From Paracyclopina nana (lineage: Eukaryota > Arthropoda > Copepoda > Cyclopoida > Cyclopettidae), in assembly GCA_019096065.1 (NCBI GenBank), contig JAGUCH010000008.1:5523001-5587000 (forward strand): DNA of 64,000 nucleotides, written 5' to 3'. The notes under the pieces are model-generated. The model had not been told where the DNA came from. It made no database searches and saw only the letters and a program-made list of their open reading frames with translations. Shown here one piece after another: positions 60,856-64,000 of the stretch. How positions within the stretch are numbered: the stretch's first letter is position 1; each line of letters opens with the position of its first letter. The position numbers and the translations under genes were made by a program.

Positions 60856-63800
60856 ATGGTAATTATAATAGCACATTCTCACAAAAGACCGAAAGCTCAC
60901 TCTTCTCCCCCACGCATAGGCCCAGCCACCACAAGATATAGCTGCTGCGGTGGCCCTTGAGGTCAACCGCCAAATGAGAGCCAACGCTGCTGTTCAGCGT
61001 CGGCCTCAACAACTCCAACTGCTCCGCGAGACGGATAGCCGCTCCTTCCAGCAATGGCGGATGCATATCGAGTCCCAATTCGAGGACTCGATAGAGCCGG
61101 AAGTCACCAAGAAGATGCTGATCAAGGCATCTATTGTCGGCCTTGCGTTGGAAATGATCAATTCCATCGACAAGAAGTCGAGCAATGACACGTACACCTA
61201 CAAGCACTACCTCGACGACCTTGAAAAGGCCTTTGTGGACAAGTCGGCCCAAGAGGCCGCCAGGGTGGCATACGACACCGCCGCGCAGGGTCCCCATGAA
61301 TCCGTAATGACCTGGGCGGCACGCATCAAGTCGCTCTACCTGAGGGCTTTCGCCAATGACGCACTGCGGTGCGCCAAGGTCGACAAGGATCCAGAGGTCA
61401 TTAGGAAGTTCACTATCAATCTGCGGGACCCTCAGACACGTTGGCTGGTAATCGCCAGCAAATATGATACGCTGACGGAGGCCGCTTCCAATGCATCCTC
61501 CAAGGAGTGCCTGGTAGGATTAGCCGGCGGCAAGGCCAACCCCCTGGGGCAAGGGGGCATCATGCAAATCACCCAAGAGGGCACCTCAGATCAACCCGAC
61601 GTCGCCAAGATCATCGCCGCCCTAGGCGACAAGGCTAACATGAGATGCTACGGCTGCGGCGGCTACGGCCATCTCAAGGCTCAATGCACCAACCAACGCC
61701 AAAACGGCCAACGAGGGCGAGGAGGATTCCGGGGCCGGGGACGTGGCGGCCGCGGGCGTGGCAATAACAATCCATACCACGCCGCCCCGCCGGTCTCGCC
61801 CCAAGAATATAATAAATATCGCAACGCGGCCATCGCACATGTGGCCAGTGCCCCCACGGACGCCTACACCTGGGAGGCGCCAAAAGCGAGCCAGCCGGTC
61901 CTAAGGGACCGGCCATCAATGGAACCATCCATCACCTCACCAAACACGTTCACATCTGACAAGGCCCGATCATTCCTCGCCCATATTTCCAACATTAATA
62001 AATCATACGTATCTGAAGTTCCAATACGCCTCAACAACGTCAAATCAAGAGCACTCATCGACAGCGGTAATACGTGGAGGTCGGTCATCTCCTCCACGCT
62101 TGCAACCAAATTGGGGTTCACAAAAGCTCAACTTGCGCCCCTGATAGGAGAAACTGTCAACACAGCGGGCCAAAATCAATCTCTAGAAATACTCGGCGAG
62201 GTACCGAAACCATTGATGCTTCACATCGGCACCTACCCGCAACCTTTCCCATTTCGACCAGCTGTCATAGCTAACCTCACCATGGACGTCAACCTGTCGG
62301 GGCCCTTCATGAAAGCCCACGACATAGACCAGCTACATAGTGCCAACTCGCTCCGCATTCGAGGACGAATGATCAAGTTGGCAGGGGGGACACTTAATGA
62401 AAATGACAGTCGCGCCATCAACGTCCATGCCGTCTACACACGGGGTGAAACCACAGTGGGGCCAATGTCTTGTTGCGCCATTCCCGCAAAAATCCCCACC
62501 TGGGCCCGATCGCCGCACATCGATGGGATTGTTGAAGGATCAGGGGACTTCATGGAGGCCACTGAGCTGCACCCCTGGCAGCGAGCCCTCATCCGACCAG
62601 ATGAAAAGGGCAACTGCGTTGTCGGGGTTATCAACACTACCGCAGAGCCTCTCATTATCCACAACAACACCCGGTACGGGCAAGTTGAAGGCTTGAGGCG
62701 AGTACCCACCGTGGCCAAGCTGGCAGCTGGAAGCTACGTAGCCAAGCTCGAGGGGGCCCAAACCCGGCCGCAGGGCCAGTACACGGCCGAGATGGCCCAA
62801 ACCTTCATTCAAGAATTCGACCTAGAAAACAACGACATCTTGAACACCCCTCAGCTAAAAGCTCGCACCTTGGCCCTGCTGCTACAATACCAGGACACCT
62901 TCAGCCTCGATGGGTCCTCGGGCCAAACCGACTTGGCCGAGCACCGCATCGATATCATCCCGGGTACTCAGCCCATTAACATCCGCCGGCGGCCCATCAA
63001 CCCGCACTTGCAGAAGTCGCTAGAAGAACAAGTCCAGAAATGGCTCCAGGAAGGCATCATCGTCCCTATTCAGTCGCCCTGGTGCGCGCCGCTGGTTCCG
63101 GTCACCAAGAAGAATGGAAAGACCCGGTGGTGCGTAGATTACCGCGCACTGAACAAGGTAACCATCGTCGACACGCATCCCATTGGCGACATTCGGGATA
63201 ACCTCAATCGGCTGGCGCACTCGCAAGTATTCTCTACCCTGGATACGACGGGAGCCTTTCACCACGTTCCCGTGAGGGCCGAGGACATCCCGAAGACAGC
63301 ATTCGCGGCCAATCACTCGACGTACGCATTCGCCTACATGCCGTTCGGCCTCACCAACGCGCCCCGGACGTATGCGCGCCTCATCCAGCGGGTCTTGGAA
63401 GGGATCCCATACGACATTGCCTTGCCATACCTCGACGACGTGCTGATCCACAGCCGCAATGTAGAATCTCACTTCGGCCACCTGCAACGGGTACTGGACG
63501 CCCATCAACGGGCTGGCCTCAAACTGCAACCATCCAAATGCCACCTGTTTCGCCGTCGCATCACGTACCTTGGGCACGTCATCACCCCTGAGGGCCTCTC
63601 TGTGGTCCCCGAGTACATCGACGTGGTCAGGAAGTGGCCCCTGCCACGAACCCGGCGGCAGCTACGCATCTTCCTGGGAAAGTGCGGCTATTACCGGTCC
63701 TTCATCAAGGATTACCAGAAGGTCGCCAAGGCGTTGACGGACAAACTCAGCCGGGAAGAAGATGTTCCCGACACCGCCGAGTTCGAACCCCCGCTGGAAT

Positions 63801-64000
63801 ACGTTGCCGCTTTTGAGGAGCTTAAGAAGCGGCTGTGCATGGCGCCCATCCTGGCTTTCCCCGATTTTGAGAGCCCGCAGCCATTCATCCTGGATACCGA
63901 CTGGAGCGGGGACAACCAGTGCGTGGGGGCCGTCCTGTCGCAAGTACAAGGGGGAAAGGAGCGAGTCATCCTCTTTGGGGCCAAGAAGCTGACCCGGAGC
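60856..64000 (+). CDS. Retrotransposon Gag-Pol polyprotein, 3' end outside window
   Basis: ATG at 60856 in the context CCACCATGG, then a predicted 61-bp intron 60859..60919 (GTAATT...CGCATAG) and one open frame from 60920 to the window end, over 1,000 codons without a stop. Unspliced, the ATG frame ends after 34 codons; the first ATG inside the long frame is at 60974. Gag ends in a CCHC zinc knuckle (CYGCGGYGHLKAQC, about 61650-61691) followed by an RGG-rich tail. The protease active site ALIDSGN is near 62049-62069. The RT has WCVDYRALNK, YMPFGLTNAP and YLDD (about 63430). The RNase H start FILDTDWSGDN is cut by the edge. Gag and pol share one frame with no frameshift site. GC is far above that of host genes. 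Confidence 0.85.
60859..60919 (+). other. Predicted intron directly after the gag ATG
   Basis: 61 bp, GT...AG, with a pyrimidine-rich 3' part (CTCTTCTCCCCCACGCATAG). Its length is typical of introns in this window. Removing it joins ATG to GCC CAG in the Gag-Pol frame, which otherwise is preceded by an in-frame stop just before 60920. Confidence 0.6.

Larger units (their letters stand above)
59684..64000 (+). mobile_element. Ty3/gypsy-type LTR retrotransposon, 5' part
   Basis: Starts at TGTAGCAGGGAGCG, where AT-rich flank changes abruptly to GC-rich sequence, and runs to the window edge in pol. Order: LTR with promoter, short leader, gag with zinc knuckle, protease, reverse transcriptase, start of RNase H. 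Protease-RT-RNase H order and RT sequence place it with Ty3/gypsy. Integrase, polypurine tract and 3' LTR would be further right. No stop codon interrupts the visible frame, so the copy may be young. Confidence 0.85.

Noticed and set aside
60816-60860. Primer-binding site for a tRNA after the LTR
   Set aside because: No segment starting TGG and complementary to a tRNA 3' end was found; the TGG at the gag ATG does not match a tRNA T-arm. Left unassigned.
61622-62121. Minus-strand frames within gag
   Set aside because: Antisense shadows of the GC-rich Gag-Pol frame with Gly/Pro/Arg bias and no motifs.

Overview
This is a eukaryotic nuclear window, AT-rich outside genes, with many introns of about 50-70 bp, TATA and Inr promoter elements and tRNA genes of metazoan type. 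A klingon-type Ig/fibronectin adhesion protein, a nuclear receptor with a divergent P-box, a Cys-rich secreted protein and a coclaurine-N-methyltransferase/CFA-synthase-like enzyme together suggest an arthropod, probably a crustacean and plausibly a copepod. The species call is inference from gene content. All multi-exon models below were built by hand: each junction is GT-AG, and the summed exons keep one open frame from ATG to stop.

Left part (1-24 kb) is gene-dense: 5' end of a ZC3H15 homologue (-), a NIPSNAP protein (+), about 4 kb of non-coding DNA with a foldback element and a tandem repeat, a nuclear receptor (+), a spectrin-repeat protein (-), translin-associated factor X (-) head-to-head with cytoplasmic poly(A)-binding protein (+), then a SAM-dependent methyltransferase (+) whose 1.2-kb second intron holds a complete three-exon secreted-protein gene on the other strand. 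Two small single-exon zinc-finger genes (-) follow; the first converges on the methyltransferase with only 25 bp between stop codons.

Middle part (24-53 kb): a secreted peptide precursor (-) and a ten-exon GPI-anchored Ig/FN3 adhesion protein (-) that spans 22 kb because a 15.45-kb first intron separates its signal-peptide exon from the Ig exons. Introns of these two genes carry five identical tRNA-Lys(CTT) genes on the opposite strand plus a decayed tRNA fragment. The large intron holds short foldback elements and a family of CG-rich hairpins with CAGCTG arms.

Right part (53-64 kb): 6.7 kb with no recognised protein gene, a tRNA-Arg(TCG) gene (-), and from about 59.68 kb a Ty3/gypsy-type LTR retrotransposon of much higher GC, running off the window. 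Its apparent LTR starts about 78 bp upstream of the tRNA-Arg 5' end, contains three tandem stem-closed repeat units, and drives a gag-pol frame whose ATG seems to be joined to the rest by a 61-bp intron.

The protein genes do not form one pathway. PABP, TSNAX and ZC3H15 are RNA-related housekeeping genes; the others look independent. The most unusual items are the nested gene, the intronic tRNA-Lys dispersal, the spliced gag start, the LTR stem units beside a tRNA gene, the intronic hairpin family and several CTCF-like motifs.
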